Assembly (NCBI GenBank): GCA_017941085.1
Contig: JAGAXF010000022.1
Coordinates: forward strand, 1 to 64,000
Length of the DNA: 64,000 nucleotides
From: Bacillota bacterium
GTDB taxonomy: Bacteria; Bacillota; Clostridia; Peptostreptococcales; Anaerovoracaceae
Direction: 5' to 3'
A model generated the notes under the pieces. The model had not been told where the DNA came from, made no database searches, and saw nothing but the letters and a program-made list of their open reading frames with translations. The translations under genes were made by a program, and so were the position numbers. Below, one piece after another: positions 41,847 to 50,042 of this stretch. The number at the start of each line of letters is the position of its first letter. The stretch's first letter is position 1.

Positions 41847-41914
41847 GAGAAGGATAATAAGTTAGTTAATTAAGTCTTAGAGAAAGTTCGAATTTTGAAA
41901 GTGAGGAAATTAAA

Positions 41915-42250
41915 ATGGTAAAAATTAGACTTAAGAGAATGGGTGCACATAAGAAGCCTTTTTACAGAATAGTAGTTGCTGATTCTCGTAATGCTAGAAA
42001 CGGCAGATTCATCGAGGAAATCGGTCACTATGATCCTCTAAAGGAACCACCGGTAATCAAGGTTAACGGAGAGAGAGCAGAATACTGGTTAAGCCAGGGC
42101 GCTCAGCCTACAGAGGTTGTAAAATCTCTTCTTAAGAAATCCGGCGTTGGTGGAGAAAAACCGGCAGCAAAGGTAGAAGCACCGGCAGAAGTAGTTGAAG
42201 AAGCAGCTGAAGCTCAGGAAGAAGCTGTAGAAGAGACAACTGAAGCATAA
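41915..42250 (+). CDS. rpsP: 30S ribosomal protein S16 with acidic C-terminal tail
   Basis: [20 protein letters not shown] and the following [20 protein letters not shown] are the conserved S16 start. The usual protein ends near residue 80; here about 30 extra residues rich in Ala and Glu follow ([20 protein letters not shown]). A similar acidic tail ends ribosomal protein S2 at 54606. GTGAGGAA precedes the ATG. It follows ffh after 68 bases in the usual Bacillota order. Confidence 0.95.
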   Translation: MVKIRLKRMGAHKKPFYRIVVADSRNARNGRFIEEIGHYDPLKEPPVIKVNGERAEYWLSQGAQPTEVVKSLLKKSGVGGEKPAAKVEAPAEVVEEAAEAQEEAVEETTEA

Positions 42251-42267
42251 GAAGGTTGGTGATTATT

Positions 42268-42534
42268 GTGACCAATCTAGTTGAAATTATTGCGAAGGCT
42301 TTGGTGGACAATCCGGATAAGGTGGTTGTCACAAAAGCTTCCGGTTCCAACGGAACAGAGGGCGATGTTATTCAGCTTCAGGTAGCTTCTGCTGACATGG
42401 GAAAAGTCATCGGAAAACAGGGACGTATAGCCAAGGCTCTTCGTACGGTTGTTAAGGCTGCGGGAGTTAAGGATAATCAAAACGTAACTGTGGAGATTGT
42501 ATCCGATGAAGAAGTTGCTGAGATAGCAGAGTAA
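42268..42534 (+). CDS. khpA: KH-domain RNA-binding protein KhpA
   Basis: The 88-aa single KH-domain protein (YlqC) has the signature ADMGKVIGKQGRIAKALRTV with the GxxG loop. It starts at GTG 42268 (MTNLVEIIAKALVDNPDKV); the TTG further upstream is not supported. KhpA works with KhpB (Jag/EloR) to bind sRNA and mRNA and affects cell elongation in Gram-positives. It sits between rpsP (17 bases) and rimM. Confidence 0.93.
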   Translation: MTNLVEIIAKALVDNPDKVVVTKASGSNGTEGDVIQLQVASADMGKVIGKQGRIAKALRTVVKAAGVKDNQNVTVEIVSDEEVAEIAE

Positions 42535-42543
42535 GTAAGTTAG

Positions 42544-42571
42544 AGCACATGGATAACCATGTGCTTGTTTT
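42544..42571 (+). terminator. hairpin between khpA and rimM
   Basis: AGCACATGG and CCATGTGCT form a perfect 9-bp stem with an ATAA loop, followed by TGTTTTCT. It probably attenuates transcription into rimM-trmD or protects the upstream message. Confidence 0.7.
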
Positions 42572-42592
42572 CTAAATTGAAAGGTAAATGCT

Positions 42593-43120
42593 TTGATTCT
42601 TAATTTAGACGGCGAGGCCAAAGCCACGGAAATACTCATTGGAGAAATAGTAAGCGCTGTAGGAATAAAGGGACAGGTAAAGGTTAAGTCATACACGGAA
42701 ACCCCCGGCAACTTTTCGGATTTTGGTACCCTTATTCTGGGCACCAAAGAGGTGAGAATTCATTCAGCCAGAGCTCAGGGTAACATGGTGACGGTTAAAC
42801 TGGAGGGAATAGATTCTCGAGACCAAGCCGAAGGATTAGTGGGAGAAAAGCTGTTTATTCATGAGAGCCAACTGGCTGAGCTTCCGGAGGATACCTTTTA
42901 TGTAAGAGACCTAATCGGCCTAGAGGTAAGAAATGCCCAAGATGGGAACCGGGTCGGAGGCATTACTGATGTAATTCAAAATGGTCCCCAGGATATATAT
43001 GTCATTTCCCTTGATGAGGGGAAATCTGCAATGGTTCCTGCGGTTAAGGAATTCATCAAAGAAGTAAATGTAGAGGAAGGCTATATGTCTATTCAGTTCA
43101 TTGATGGGATGTTGCCATGA
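42593..43120 (+). CDS. rimM: 16S rRNA processing protein RimM
   Basis: The 175-aa protein has the RimM barrel (LIGEIVSAVGIKGQVKVKSY) and PRC-barrel (YVRDLIGLEVRNAQDGNRVG, then SLDEGKSAMVPAVKEFIKEV) domains. It binds S19 and helps 30S head maturation. TTG 42593 is the only start that keeps the frame; AAAGGT lies upstream. Its final 4 bases overlap trmD (ATGA), so the two are coupled. Confidence 0.95.
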   Translation: MILNLDGEAKATEILIGEIVSAVGIKGQVKVKSYTETPGNFSDFGTLILGTKEVRIHSARAQGNMVTVKLEGIDSRDQAEGLVGEKLFIHESQLAELPEDTFYVRDLIGLEVRNAQDGNRVGGITDVIQNGPQDIYVISLDEGKSAMVPAVKEFIKEVNVEEGYMSIQFIDGMLP

Positions 43121-43893
43121 AAATAAATATACTGACTATTTTCCCTGAGATGTTTGCCCCTTTGGAGGTAAGCATGATGGGAAGAGCGAAAAAAAACGGA
43201 ATACTGGAATTCAATATTGTGGATATTCGTCAGTTCAGTGACAACAAGCACAATAAAACTGACGACTATTCCTTTGGGGGAGGCCAGGGAATGGTCTTTA
43301 TGCCTCAACCGGTTTTTGATGCAATAAAAAGCCTGGGAGAGGGAGGGAGAAAGGTATATCTTTCTCCAAGGGGCCCCATCTTAAATAAAGAAATGGCTGA
43401 AAGCCTGGCTGGGGAGGAGGAGATTACTCTTCTCTGTGGTCATTACGAGGGCATGGACCAAAGAATATTGGACAAATGGGATTTTGAAGAGATCTCCATT
43501 GGTGACTATATCCTTACAGGGGGAGAACTTCCGGCCATGGTGCTTATCGATGTTTTTTCCAGGCTGATTCCGGGAGTCCTTTCTGAGGAGGATTCAGCCT
43601 ATGAGGAGTCCATATATACGGGACTTTTGGAATACCCTCAATACACCCAACCCCGCGAATTTGAAGGGCTGGAGGTGCCGGAGGTGCTTCTTTCCGGGAA
43701 CCACAAGGCCATTAGGCTCTGGAGATTTGAAGAATCTCTTCGCCTAACAAAGGAGGTTAGACCTGAGCTTTTTAAGGAGTATGTCAAGACACATCTTGCT
43801 GTGGAGAAAAAGGGCTCAAAAACCAAATTGGTGGATCCCAGTGGAGAATTAAGCAAAGATGAACTAAAAGTATTGGAAAATATGGCTAAATGA
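43117..43893 (+). CDS. trmD: tRNA (guanine-37-N1)-methyltransferase TrmD
   Basis: The 258-aa SPOUT methyltransferase shows MKINILTIFPEMF, the DDYSFGGGQGMVFMPQP segment and the knot region CGHYEGMDQR and ISIGDYILTGGELP that binds S-adenosylmethionine. It methylates G37 next to the anticodon and prevents frameshifting. The ATG overlaps the rimM stop. Length is slightly above Escherichia coli TrmD. The rplS gene that often follows is absent; instead a HlyD-like gene starts after 93 bases. Confidence 0.96.
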   Translation: MKINILTIFPEMFAPLEVSMMGRAKKNGILEFNIVDIRQFSDNKHNKTDDYSFGGGQGMVFMPQPVFDAIKSLGEGGRKVYLSPRGPILNKEMAESLAGEEEITLLCGHYEGMDQRILDKWDFEEISIGDYILTGGELPAMVLIDVFSRLIPGVLSEEDSAYEESIYTGLLEYPQYTQPREFEGLEVPEVLLSGNHKAIRLWRFEESLRLTKEVRPELFKEYVKTHLAVEKKGSKTKLVDPSGELSKDELKVLENMAK

Positions 43894-43986
43894 TGTAAAA
43901 TATAGGGTGGATATAACCACAATATAATGGGCTTATTTCTTAAAAGGGTAAAGAGAAAAGCACAATATAGGGAATAGTAGATTATA

Positions 43987-45069
43987 ATGGGGAGAATAAG
44001 ATACATAGCAATAGTTTTATTTGTAATATTGGTTGTGGCTTTGGCTGCAGTTATTTATGTTGTCCCCAGCGTTACAGGCATGCTTGTGGAAACCTATCCC
44101 GCCGAATATGGCGAGTTGGAAATCTATGACGATGCTGTGGGATATTTCTTTAGGGACGAAGAAGTATATGGATCAAAGAACGGAGGCTCCCTAAATAGAC
44201 TTGCCCAGGAGGGAGAGCTTCTAAGACCCTTCACAAATGTGGTGGAGATAACCGGCGGCAGCGCCGTGAATACTGCAGAGGAAACCCCCGACACAGAGAT
44301 AGACAAACCAACGGAAATTAAAAATAAAATCGCCGGAAAAATGAAAACCGTTGATAGTTATCAGATTGAATCCGGAGGAATAGTTTCCTACTTTGTTGAT
44401 GGAAACGAATACGACTTTACTGTGGATAGAGCATCGAGACTGAACCTAAGTCAGATGCAATCCATAAAACAAAGCGGTGTAATAGAAATTGGTAATAATA
44501 TAAGAGCCGGATATCCCAGTTTCAAAATCATAAGCAATGGAGGCTGGCGTCTGGTGGCATATATACCAAAGAAAAGCATGCATCAGTATGAAGAAGGTGC
44601 TCCTGCGGATGTTACCTTCTTTGAAAGAGATGACTCAGAAGAAGAAATGTTCCCCGACCTTTCGGAAAAGGATCCTCTCTACAAAAAAGTGGAGATGAAT
44701 GTGGTAGGGGTAAGCAGCGAAGGAGACTACGGAAAACTGGTGCTAAGGTCCATAAGATTCTTTGATGGTATGGGCAAGTACAGAGTAGCAGATTGCCGCA
44801 TAGTTTCTCACGATGTTACAGGCATCAAAATAGAAAACAACAGCTTGACGGAATTGGACGGTGTGCAGGGAGTCTACGTTAAGAATAAAAAAGGTAAATA
44901 TGATTTTATGCCGGTATATATATACGGAAGCGATGGAACTACTACCGTAGTGGCGGACAAGTATTTCTACGATGCCAACGGAGAATACACCAGAACCATT
45001 GATCCCTTTGATGATATTCTGAGAAATCCCACTAACCAGGAGGAAGAAAAACCGGCAGAAGAAGGTTAA
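43987..45069 (+). CDS. HlyD-like membrane-anchored adaptor protein
   Basis: The 360-aa protein has one N-terminal transmembrane helix (residues about 5-25) and an extracellular remainder with a lipoyl/barrel-sandwich-like stretch (ESGGIVSYFVDGNEYDFT) and beta-rich parts, like HlyD-family adaptors. The start MGRIRYIAIVLFVILVVALA leads into LVETYPAEYGELEIYDDAVG, where such proteins read EYGTLE. I recall this gene type upstream of yggS-sepF in clostridia, which links it to the division operon; no efflux partner is present. Role unknown. Its last residues are a Glu-rich tail. Confidence 0.65.
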   Translation: MGRIRYIAIVLFVILVVALAAVIYVVPSVTGMLVETYPAEYGELEIYDDAVGYFFRDEEVYGSKNGGSLNRLAQEGELLRPFTNVVEITGGSAVNTAEETPDTEIDKPTEIKNKIAGKMKTVDSYQIESGGIVSYFVDGNEYDFTVDRASRLNLSQMQSIKQSGVIEIGNNIRAGYPSFKIISNGGWRLVAYIPKKSMHQYEEGAPADVTFFERDDSEEEMFPDLSEKDPLYKKVEMNVVGVSSEGDYGKLVLRSIRFFDGMGKYRVADCRIVSHDVTGIKIENNSLTELDGVQGVYVKNKKGKYDFMPVYIYGSDGTTTVVADKYFYDANGEYTRTIDPFDDILRNPTNQEEEKPAEEG

Positions 45070-45106
45070 AGGCCTAAGAAGGACGGGATAAGAGGAGAAA
45101 AACAAA

Positions 45107-45811
45107 ATGTCTATAAAGGACAATATTCAATACATAGAAGGTCTAAAGAAGGAGGCTGCGGAAAAGGCAGGAAAGTCCGCTGATGAGGTGCTTCTCATAG
45201 CGGTTACAAAGCTTCACAGCCCCGAGGAAATTAACCAGGCCATTGATGCGGGAATAGGGGATATTGGAGAAAACAAGGTCCAGGAGATTCTGGATAAATA
45301 TGAAAAGGTTAAACCTGTTAGATGGCATCTAATCGGTCATCTGCAGACAAACAAAGTTAAATATATTATCGACAAGGTGGATTTAATCCATTCTGTGGAT
45401 TCATATAAGCTGGCTCAGGAGATAGAGAAAAGGGCAGCTCAACACGAGAAGAATATGGATATATTGGTGCAGGTAAGTCCTGTTAACGAAGAAACCAAAT
45501 TTGGTGTATCCATGGAGGAAGTAAAAAGCCTGGTTTCGGAAATCAGTGAGAACTGTCCGCATATAACAATAAAGGGACTTATGTGTATTGCTCCCTTTTA
45601 TGAAAATCCTGAGGACGTAAGACAGATATTTGCAGATGTTAAATCCGTATATGACGGATTAAAAGAAATGCCGCATGAGAGAATAGACTTTAAATATCTG
45701 TCCATGGGAATGAGCCATGATTTTCAAGTTGCCATTGAAGAGGGTGCCAACTGTATCCGTGTTGGAACGGCCATCTTTGGGAATAGAGATTACAGAAGTG
45801 AGGAAAAGTAG
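45107..45811 (+). CDS. YggS/YlmE-family PLP-binding protein
   Basis: The 234-aa TIM-barrel protein binds pyridoxal 5'-phosphate: the Lys lies in LLIAVTKLHSPEE (about residue 36), with NKVQEILDKY, WHLIGHLQTNKVKYI and the final SMGMSHDFQVAIEEGAN. The family maintains PLP homeostasis and has no known catalysis. GAGGAG precedes the ATG. In Gram-positive bacteria it heads the ylm cluster beside sepF, as here (23 bases). Confidence 0.95.
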   Translation: MSIKDNIQYIEGLKKEAAEKAGKSADEVLLIAVTKLHSPEEINQAIDAGIGDIGENKVQEILDKYEKVKPVRWHLIGHLQTNKVKYIIDKVDLIHSVDSYKLAQEIEKRAAQHEKNMDILVQVSPVNEETKFGVSMEEVKSLVSEISENCPHITIKGLMCIAPFYENPEDVRQIFADVKSVYDGLKEMPHERIDFKYLSMGMSHDFQVAIEEGANCIRVGTAIFGNRDYRSEEK

Positions 45812-45834
45812 AGAAAGGAAGAGGTATATCAGGT

Positions 45835-46374
45835 ATGGGATTTGCAGATTCTTTTAAAAAGGTAATAGGCCTTTCTGAAATCAGTGAAGATGAAATTGTA
45901 ACTGATGAGGAGTTGAGAGAAGAAAGAAAAAGAATTGAAAGGGAAGCTAAAACAACGGAAAAGGAAAAGCCTTTTACGCCATCCTACAGTTTTAGTCCTT
46001 CAAGGAATCGCAATACATTAAGTGAGGGATCAAATGCCGGCCTTCAGAGCGTTAAGGCTGGAGAAAAGAGGTTCTCAGTGACAGGTAACAATTCACTAAA
46101 GCTCATAGTAATTGAGCCTTCCGGTTTTGATGAGTCTCCAAAGCTGGTGGACAGTTTGAAGGCAAAGAAACCGGTTATCATCAATCTTGAAAAATTAGAG
46201 ACAGAAACCGCCCGTAAAATATTTGATTTTCTAAGTGGGGCAACCTATGCCTTGGATGGCAATGTGCAGAAGATAGCCAACAATATCTTTATCTTTGCTC
46301 CTGACAATGTGGCGGTGGCTGCACAGCAAGCCCAGAATGTCTCTTTGGACGATGAGCAAAATCGTTGGAGGTAA
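45835..46374 (+). CDS. sepF: cell division protein SepF
   Basis: The 179-aa protein has an N-terminal amphipathic membrane-binding helix (MGFADSFKKVIGLS), a charged disordered linker and the C-terminal SepF domain from about residue 90 (LIVIEPSGFDESPKLVDSLK, then PVIINLEKLETETARKIFDF, then GNVQKIANNIFIFAPDNV). It ties FtsZ filaments to the membrane and builds the septum. GAAAGGAAGAGG lies upstream of the ATG. The ylmG start follows within a few bases. Confidence 0.95.
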   Translation: MGFADSFKKVIGLSEISEDEIVTDEELREERKRIEREAKTTEKEKPFTPSYSFSPSRNRNTLSEGSNAGLQSVKAGEKRFSVTGNNSLKLIVIEPSGFDESPKLVDSLKAKKPVIINLEKLETETARKIFDFLSGATYALDGNVQKIANNIFIFAPDNVAVAAQQAQNVSLDDEQNRWR

Positions 46375-46376
46375 TA

Positions 46377-46661
46377 ATGCTTATTCTGGCTAGGATAATA
46401 GTTTATTTTGGTGACTTTTTAAGCACAGCCCTTTTTATAAGGGCTATCATGAGTTGGTTTGTCAGGGGCTCAGGAAGCGGTATACTCAATAAGATATATG
46501 GCTTTTTATATGGTCTGACGGAGCCTATTGTGGCACCCTGCAGAAGCTTTATGGACAAGCACTTTAACACCGGTATGTTTGATTTTTCTATCTTTGTTGC
46601 AATGATACTGGTGTCCTTGGTTACCAGGTTGGCAGTAAGATTATTGTTATTGTTTGTTTAG
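46377..46661 (+). CDS. YggT/YlmG family membrane protein
   Basis: The 94-aa protein has two transmembrane helices and the YggT signature AIMSWF followed by LTEPIVAPCRSFM. It is implicated in septum or membrane organisation next to SepF. The ATG at 46377 is preceded by GGAGG (46367-46371), which lies in the end of sepF. The divIVA gene follows after 12 bases. Confidence 0.93.
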   Translation: MLILARIIVYFGDFLSTALFIRAIMSWFVRGSGSGILNKIYGFLYGLTEPIVAPCRSFMDKHFNTGMFDFSIFVAMILVSLVTRLAVRLLLLFV

Positions 46662-46673
46662 TAGGAGATAGAA

Positions 46674-47360
46674 ATGATCACACCGCAAGAAATAGAATTA
46701 AAGGAATTTACCAGAGCAGTTAGAGGATATGACAGAGATGAGGTTGACGAGTTTCTGGATTTGATTATTCTCGACATGCAGGATCTTCTTAAGGGAATGG
46801 ATGAACTGAAAAAGGAAAACCAGTTCCTAAAGGAAGAAATTGAGGAGTTTAAAAAATCCGAGAAAAAGGTTATGGAAACCATGGAGACTGCCAAGAAGCT
46901 TATGAAGGATATGTCCGACAGTGCAGAGAAGAGAGCAGATACCATAATTCAAAATGCCAAAATGGATGCTGAGGAGATATTAAACGAAGCCAGAAGAAAT
47001 GCCAATGTGGAAACCCTACCAACAGGGGATGAGCTTCATGATAAACTTCAGATTTTTAGAAGCAGATATAGACAGCTTTTAATGGATGAACTGGAATCCC
47101 TGGATGCCAAAAGCGGCGACCTTCTTACGGAGCTAGAGAAGGAATTTATTCCTTCCTCACTGGATACTCAGATTTTGGACTTTTCCTCTCTACCTGATGA
47201 TTTGCCGGCTGCCAGTGATGAAGAGGTGATTATCCCTCATGAAACTGCAGCTACTAACAAGGATACAATTGTAAGAAATAAAGATACAGTAATATTGGAT
47301 TCACAGGCAATAGATCAGCTGCTGGCTGATTCAGCAAAGGATTCCAAGGATAATCTATAA
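46674..47360 (+). CDS. divIVA: cell-pole/septum scaffold DivIVA
   Basis: The 228-aa coiled-coil protein opens with the lipid-binding N-terminus ITPQEIELKEFTRAVRGYDR and DEVDEFLDLIILDMQDL, followed by a long coiled coil (LKKENQFLKEEIEEFKKSEK). It binds curved membrane at septa and poles and recruits partners. The C-terminus (residues about 185-228) is a variable acidic/Thr-rich tail. TAGGAGATAG precedes the ATG. Order sepF-ylmG-divIVA matches other Bacillota. Confidence 0.95.
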   Translation: MITPQEIELKEFTRAVRGYDRDEVDEFLDLIILDMQDLLKGMDELKKENQFLKEEIEEFKKSEKKVMETMETAKKLMKDMSDSAEKRADTIIQNAKMDAEEILNEARRNANVETLPTGDELHDKLQIFRSRYRQLLMDELESLDAKSGDLLTELEKEFIPSSLDTQILDFSSLPDDLPAASDEEVIIPHETAATNKDTIVRNKDTVILDSQAIDQLLADSAKDSKDNL

Positions 47361-47372
47361 GGATATTTGGAA

Positions 47373-47867
47373 ATGGAGGCGGGGCACTTGTTGCCCCGTA
47401 GTTTATATATGCAGGGAGTAATAATTGTCGGTTTAATACTGATATTGGACCAGATTACAAAAATCCTGGTTAGAACCTTCATGGTGGAAGGCCAGAGCAT
47501 ACCCATCATCGGTGAATTCTTAGCTTTAAGATACATCAACAATGAAGGGGTGGCCTTTAGCTTTTTGTCGGGACAAAGGGCGGTAGTCACCATCATTCAA
47601 GCCATCGCCATAATCATTGTGGCAATCCTCCTAATAAAAACCGGCGGTAAAAGAAAACTATACGACATATCCCTTGCCATGATTCTTGGAGGAGGAATTG
47701 GAAATATAATCGACAGAGTGCTCTTTGGCAAGGTTACGGACATGATTTCCTTCAGCATCTTTCCACCTATTTTTAATGTGGCGGACATAGGAGTTACCCT
47801 TGGTTGCGGACTATTGCTGCTGGATATTATTTTGGAATATATCTCAGAAAAGAAAAATGAAAGCTGA
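47373..47867 (+). CDS. lspA: lipoprotein signal peptidase LspA
   Basis: A four-helix aspartic signal peptidase II (164 aa from ATG 47373; ATG 47409 would give 152 aa, closer to family length). Catalytic Asp residues lie in GNIIDRVLFG and FNVADIGVTLG; NNEGVAFSF is the conserved loop. It cleaves prolipoproteins, of which this window encodes at least six. The 47373 start has AAGGAT at good spacing; a GGGGCA/TGCCCC hairpin (47381-47397) lies between the two possible starts. Its end overlaps the rluD start by 11 bases. Confidence 0.94.
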   Translation: MEAGHLLPRSLYMQGVIIVGLILILDQITKILVRTFMVEGQSIPIIGEFLALRYINNEGVAFSFLSGQRAVVTIIQAIAIIIVAILLIKTGGKRKLYDISLAMILGGGIGNIIDRVLFGKVTDMISFSIFPPIFNVADIGVTLGCGLLLLDIILEYISEKKNES

Positions 47868-48795
47868 ATTTACCATTACAAGTGAATATGCCGGTTCCAG
47901 ACTGGATTTAATCCTGGGTGATTTGGTTGAGGACTTCTCTCGCAGCCGCATTCAGAAAATGTTTCCCCTTGGCAAAATAAAAGTAAACGGACAGGTTTGC
48001 GACTCAAAAAAATACACTGGCAAAGAAGGGGACCTGGTTGAGGTTGAAATAGATGATGGAGCAAGGGACAAGACCCCCTTGGCTGAAGATATTCCTTTGG
48101 ACATTTATTTTGAGTCTAAGGATTTTCTTGTTATTAATAAGCCTAAAGGTCTTGTGGTTCATCCTGCCAATGGAAATGAAACAGGAACCTTGGTTAATGG
48201 ATTAATAAATTATCTTGGTAATGATTTTGTGAACTCCATGAAGGATATATGCGATATTGAAAGACCCGGAATCGTTCACAGAATAGATAAGGATACTACA
48301 GGGCTTTTGGTGGTGGCGAAAACTCCGGAAACCTTTAGAGACCTATCCGCTCAATTTATGAACCACACTATAACCAGAAAATACACAGTTTTGGTATATA
48401 ATAATCTTAAGGAAGATGAGGGAAGGATTGACTTTCCCATTGGCAGGGATCCCATTAACCGCCTTAGAAGGGCGGTTAATGGAATCGACTCCAAGCACGC
48501 TGTCACAAACTATAGAGTGATAGAAAGATTAGGGAATTTTAACCTGGTGGAGGCATCACTGGAAACCGGAAGAACTCATCAAATAAGAGTTCATATGGCT
48601 TTTATAGGACATCCCGTGGTAGGTGACCCCATATATGGACCCAGAAAGGATCTGCTAAAAGCAGACGGTCAGATGCTCCACGCAGGTCTTTTAGGATTTA
48701 CTACAGTTCAAGGTGAATATTTAGAATTCAAGTGCGATCCACCTAAGCATTTCCAAGCTGTCCTAGCAAAGATTAACAAGCTCCATACCGGATAA
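47857..48795 (+). CDS. rluD: RluD-type 23S rRNA pseudouridine synthase
   Basis: The 312-aa enzyme has an S4 domain (residues about 13-70; RLDLILGDLVEDFSRSRIQK) and the pseudouridine synthase domain with catalytic Asp in VHRIDKDTTGLLVVAKT, preceded by NKPKGLVVHPANGNETGT. It makes pseudouridines in 23S rRNA helix 69 or a related site. The start at ATG 47857 lies within lspA; the earlier frame opening at 47800 is only lspA overlap. It ends the division operon. Confidence 0.93.
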   Translation: MKAEFTITSEYAGSRLDLILGDLVEDFSRSRIQKMFPLGKIKVNGQVCDSKKYTGKEGDLVEVEIDDGARDKTPLAEDIPLDIYFESKDFLVINKPKGLVVHPANGNETGTLVNGLINYLGNDFVNSMKDICDIERPGIVHRIDKDTTGLLVVAKTPETFRDLSAQFMNHTITRKYTVLVYNNLKEDEGRIDFPIGRDPINRLRRAVNGIDSKHAVTNYRVIERLGNFNLVEASLETGRTHQIRVHMAFIGHPVVGDPIYGPRKDLLKADGQMLHAGLLGFTTVQGEYLEFKCDPPKHFQAVLAKINKLHTG

Positions 48796-48908
48796 TAAGC
48801 AAAGGCCTGAGCGTATCAGCTATATACTATAATTGAATAAGACGCGACACCAGTATTAACTTGCAATATGGATGCTAAAACTGCCGGGATATAGGCCGCG
48901 GAAGGATG

Positions 48909-49016
48909 CTATACTTTTACATGCTTGACATACTTAATACAATCGTGACAAACAAATCCACCTTTAAAAATAGTATTGTAGTTAATGTTTCCACATAGTG
49001 AGCAAGTATTCTTCAT
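48909..49016 (-). CDS. 35-aa zinc-ribbon protein
   Basis: On the reverse strand, ATG at 49016 opens MKNTCSLCGNINYNTIFKGG and continues FVCHDCIKYVKHVKV to a stop at 48909. Two CxxC pairs (Cys5-x2-Cys8 and Cys23-x2-Cys26) 14 residues apart form a classic zinc ribbon. An AAGGGGGG site lies upstream and a promoter can be seen at 49061-49090. It may be a DUF4428-like stand-alone ribbon. It was too short for usual gene finding; the Cys spacing, start site and promoter together support it as real. Confidence 0.65.
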   Translation of the reverse strand: MKNTCSLCGNINYNTIFKGGFVCHDCIKYVKHVKV

Positions 49017-49060
49017 TGATACGACCCCCCTTACAAAGCACAGGCCTTTGGTGTATGTCG

Positions 49061-49090
49061 ATAATAGAATAGTGCTTTTGGGGAAATCAA
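49061..49090 (-). promoter_or_regulatory. candidate promoter of the zinc-ribbon gene
   Basis: On the reverse strand TTGATT (49090-49085) is separated by 18 bases from TATTAT (49066-49061), about 45 bases before the zinc-ribbon start. Confidence 0.5.
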
Positions 49091-49112
49091 GAATTATTTT
49101 CTGAAATGTAAA

Positions 49113-49154
49113 GATTTGCAGTTTTTATGTAAGGATATGCGGTTTTTATGTAAT
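49113..49154 (+). repeat. two 21-bp direct repeats upstream of the hydrolase gene
   Basis: GATTTGCAGTTTTTATGTAA (49113 onward) and GATATGCGGTTTTTATGTAA (49134 onward) are adjacent copies with 18 of 21 bases alike. They end 24 bases before the hydrolase start codon. The 21-bp period (two helical turns) suggests a regulator site. Confidence 0.5.
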
Positions 49155-49177
49155 TTACATGGCAAAATGGAGGGCTT

Positions 49178-50026
49178 ATGTACGACAATTTTGTTTACGA
49201 TTATCAAAAGAAAAAACTGGCAGGCTATATCTGGGACGTGGCAAATCCAAGGGCGGTATTATGTATCATTCACGGCATAGGAGAATATGCGGGACGATAT
49301 GACAGAATGGCCAAAATATTAAATGAAAATTCCATAGCGGTTCTTTCAATGGACCTTCCCGGTCATGGACTTAGCCAGGGAACCAGAGGTCATTTGGGCG
49401 ACAGAAAAGAGCTGTTGGAAATGATTACTTTGATGATAAATCGAGGAACTGAAACCTACAGAAACATACCCCTGGTTTTATATGGCCACAGTATGGGTGG
49501 GAATATCTGCTTGGATTACAGGGAAAGAGGACCCAAGAATGATGTGCCGGTTAAGTATATAGTCTCCGGCCCCTGGCTAAAATTGGTTAGAGATATTCCA
49601 GGCCCTGTATATGCTCTGGCAAAGAAAGCCTCCAGGTTTCTTCCTGAATTTCAAATTGGGTCCGGTTGCAAGCCTGAGGACCTTGGTAATTTTGAAATAA
49701 TCAAAACCTATGCCACAGATCCATTGGTGCATACACATATTACTATTTCAACAGCAGGAGACTGTATTGATATTGCCAACGGACTTCTTGATGGAAGTCT
49801 TGAATCCAATGGCAAAGCCTTAGACAAACCTTTTTTGCTTATGCATGGAAGTGATGATAAAATATGTGATGTGGAAGGTTCCAGATTGCTGGCAAAGAAG
49901 AATGAGAACAATCCCAATTTCCGTTATATAGAGTGGCCGGGCTATTATCACGAAATACATAATGGCGGACCCGATGCCACAGGAGAAGAAGTAATAGATA
50001 CGATAAAAAACTTTATTCTCTCTTAA
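49178..50026 (+). CDS. alpha/beta hydrolase (monoacylglycerol lipase-like)
   Basis: The 282-aa protein has the fold's hallmarks: oxyanion segment CIIHGIGEYAGRYDRMA, nucleophile elbow YGHSMGGNICLDY (Ser about residue 107), acid in HGSDDKICDVEGS and final His in WPGYYHEIHN. The closest type is serine aminopeptidase S33/monoacylglycerol lipase. It likely cleaves a lipid ester. ATGGAGGGCTT precedes the start. The alarmone synthetase gene follows within 20 bases. Confidence 0.9.
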   Translation: MYDNFVYDYQKKKLAGYIWDVANPRAVLCIIHGIGEYAGRYDRMAKILNENSIAVLSMDLPGHGLSQGTRGHLGDRKELLEMITLMINRGTETYRNIPLVLYGHSMGGNICLDYRERGPKNDVPVKYIVSGPWLKLVRDIPGPVYALAKKASRFLPEFQIGSGCKPEDLGNFEIIKTYATDPLVHTHITISTAGDCIDIANGLLDGSLESNGKALDKPFLLMHGSDDKICDVEGSRLLAKKNENNPNFRYIEWPGYYHEIHNGGPDATGEEVIDTIKNFILS

Positions 50027-50042
50027 AGGATTGGAGTATGTC

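Noticed and set aside
47800..47856. Longer N-terminus for RluD
   Set aside because: The added residues are the lspA overlap; the S4 domain begins right after the ATG at 47857.
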